A program made the position numbers and the translations under genes. From assembly GCA_030604975.1 (NCBI GenBank), contig JAUVUV010000154.1, positions 1 through 5,856 on the forward strand: a DNA stretch of 5,856 bases, in the 5' to 3' direction. This document shows, in pieces, positions 4,388 to 5,856 of the stretch (position 1 is the stretch's first letter; each line of letters starts with the position of its first letter). The notes below the pieces were generated by a model, which was not told the origin of the DNA, ran no database searches, and was given only the letters and a program-made list of their open reading frames with translations. Origin of the DNA: Candidatus Glassiibacteriota bacterium. Its GTDB lineage: Bacteria; Gemmatimonadota; Glassbacteria; GWA2-58-10.

Positions 4388-5856
4388 ATGAACAAGACAG
4401 CGAAACGGGCGGTGGTGCTTATTGATGGAGTTCACAAGGCGGACAATTCTATTAACGGTATCCGGGAATTAGCTGTCAGGCATGGTTTTACTCCGGTCAG
4501 GCTGGTCTGGATCGGAGGCACCGAAAAGATGAAAGACCAGGAATCTTTCAGCAGGGATTTTCAGGAGGCTTTTGGTTCGCCGGTTATTTTCGAAGGTGAT
4601 GTGGACTCAGGCCAGGCCGACCCTGTGGAGGGCCTTCACCGCGCGCTCGAACCCCGGGACATCGACCTGGTGGTCCAGCTCAGCGGCTCGCCCCAGGTCA
4701 ACCGTCGGCTGATGAACCGTTTCGCTTCTGTGGCGGTCGGTTACGGTGTCTCCTATATCGCAGGCGGCACCGTGTTCGCCGAGGGCAGCAGCGATATCGT
4801 GGTGGAAAAACCCAGTGAGGGGCTTTACGCCACGGACAAGCGGGTCGGAAAAACGGCGTTCGGGGTGTACGTGGCCGCCCTGATGAGCGGCCTGCGGGTG
4901 CTCGATACGCCCTGGAGCTCGATCACCCTCACCCACTCCCGCGGCGGGCCGCCCCAACCGCCGGTGCTGGCGATTTACAACGAGCCTGGTGACAGTCAAA
5001 GCGCAGAGTCTATGAGCCTGGAGGAGCTTTACAGCAGAAGGTTCAGGCCGGATTTCCTGGAAAAGCTGCTCAGTTTCAGCCTTCACGGGGCAAGCGATGT
5101 TTACGAGGATGCTCTTATCCTGAGCGAGTACCTCACAGCCTACGAGGCCGAGTACCCGGAGAGCGAGACTCCCAAAATGAATATTGTCGGCTGCCGGAGA
5201 GCAGGGGCTGGATACTTTCATGAGTTCGCCGTGTCGAATGTGGAACTGGGAATCCAGGCGGCCAACCGCTCCAGCGGCAATTTCATCCTTCACGAGGGCT
5301 CAGGCGGCGAGCACCCGCCGGTCAAGGTGGACGGTACGATCACTCTCGTGCCTGCGGATACTGACGAGGAACTCCTGGCCGATTTCCCCGGGCTTGACAC
5401 CACGGACCTGATAATTCTCGCCCACTGCCAGCCCGAGACTGCAAACAGGGAGAAAATGGACTCAGTGGAAACCACTTTGCGCAAGCGGCTGCGGGATGCC
5501 CCGATTCTGCGCACCTTTTTCGAACCGGAGGTAATCGGGGATCCGGCCAAAATAAAACCCGCGCTGAAAGGAAAACGAGCAGCCTATTTTACCACCGCGC
5601 CTCAGATAGTGGAAAAAAGGCTTGCAACAGCTCTGGAGCGCGACTACGGCGTGAGGATCGAAAAAGTGAGTTTCACCCTGGCCCACCACCAGGCCATGCA
5701 GAACGAGATCGATGAATTAATGCAGAGCGCCTCTCCCCCTGAGGTTTTCCTGATGGAGATCAAGGCCAGGGGTGTTGAGGGAGCCAAATATGTCAGGGAA
5801 AAATACGGCATGCCGGTATTTTACGTGAATAATATTCCCTGCCAGGTTGATTCCGA
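4388..5856 (+). CDS. cpgS: Cyclic 2,3-diphosphoglycerate synthetase homologue, 3' end missing
   Basis: The family enzyme uses ATP to close 2,3-diphosphoglycerate into cyclic 2,3-diphosphoglycerate, giving ADP and phosphate, in the cytosol; it was characterised in Methanothermus fervidus (about 460 aa). Here 489 codons are open to the window edge. Family landmarks, recalled from memory, occur in order: N-terminal VVLIDGVHK (9-17) and WIGGTEK (41-47); a P-loop-like TDKRVGKTAF (149-158); HSRGGPPQPPVL (183-194); HGASDVYEDAL (233-243); VGCRRAGAG (267-275); SNVELG (283-288); HEGSGGEHPPV (302-312); YFTTAP (400-405); EIKARGVE (457-464); and FYVNNIP (478-484). The first Gly of a classical GxxxxGKT P-loop is Thr149. 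No signal peptide or membrane helix is seen. It lies 61 bases after the PilZ gene on the same strand. No 2-phosphoglycerate kinase, which makes the substrate, is in the window. The family call is strong; the exact substrate in this organism is inferred. Confidence 0.82.
   Translation, partial: MNKTAKRAVVLIDGVHKADNSINGIRELAVRHGFTPVRLVWIGGTEKMKDQESFSRDFQEAFGSPVIFEGDVDSGQADPVEGLHRALEPRDIDLVVQLSGSPQVNRRLMNRFASVAVGYGVSYIAGGTVFAEGSSDIVVEKPSEGLYATDKRVGKTAFGVYVAALMSGLRVLDTPWSSITLTHSRGGPPQPPVLAIYNEPGDSQSAESMSLEELYSRRFRPDFLEKLLSFSLHGASDVYEDALILSEYLTAYEAEYPESETPKMNIVGCRRAGAGYFHEFAVSNVELGIQAANRSSGNFILHEGSGGEHPPVKVDGTITLVPADTDEELLADFPGLDTTDLIILAHCQPETANREKMDSVETTLRKRLRDAPILRTFFEPEVIGDPAKIKPALKGKRAAYFTTAPQIVEKRLATALERDYGVRIEKVSFTLAHHQAMQNEIDELMQSASPPEVFLMEIKARGVEGAKYVREKYGMPVFYVNNIPCQVDS

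Noticed and set aside
4607..5293. Minus-strand frame of 228 residues opposite the CpgS homologue
   Set aside because: The plus-strand protein shows conserved family blocks throughout and has a perfect ribosome site; the antisense frame is His/Arg/Gly-rich and matches nothing.

Overview
The window reads as a segment of a bacterial chromosome. It has Shine-Dalgarno sites (AGGAGG, GAGGGAG), sigma70-type promoter hexamers, a PilZ-type cyclic-di-GMP receptor and an exported PepP-like peptidase. The base composition is mid-range. Nothing visible fixes the phylum. A signal-peptide peptidase and a membrane-anchored PilZ protein fit a Gram-negative-like lineage, but that is an inference. No rRNA, tRNA, CRISPR array, transposase or insertion-sequence end was seen.

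Layout: two genes lie on the minus strand at the left and three on the plus strand at the right, with a divergent promoter region between them (1808-2134). At the far left is the 5' part of a minus-strand gene for an unrecognised protein with one clear membrane helix (337 down to the window edge). A 204-base spacer separates it from a complete minus-strand gene for an exported Xaa-Pro aminopeptidase (1807 down to 542). The divergent region carries two convincing promoters pointing outward: TTGCCT-17-TATATT for the peptidase and TTGACA-17-TATCAT for the rightward cluster.

The rightward cluster is probably one operon, with gaps of 23 and 61 bases. It encodes (i) a DHH/DHHA1 phosphoesterase of the NrnA/oligoribonuclease kind, (ii) a membrane-anchored YcgR-like PilZ protein, and (iii) a protein that closely matches, from remembered family motifs, cyclic 2,3-diphosphoglycerate synthetase (CpgS), which runs off the right edge after 489 codons. 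CpgS is best known from thermophilic methanogens, where it makes the unusual phosphoanhydride cyclic 2,3-diphosphoglycerate, so finding it here is the most notable thing in the window.

How the genes might work together: NrnA-type enzymes can hydrolyse short RNAs, including pGpG, the breakdown product of c-di-GMP, and PilZ proteins sense c-di-GMP. The first two operon genes could therefore belong to one nucleotide-signalling theme. The link to the CpgS homologue is not explained by established knowledge and is offered only as a hypothesis.
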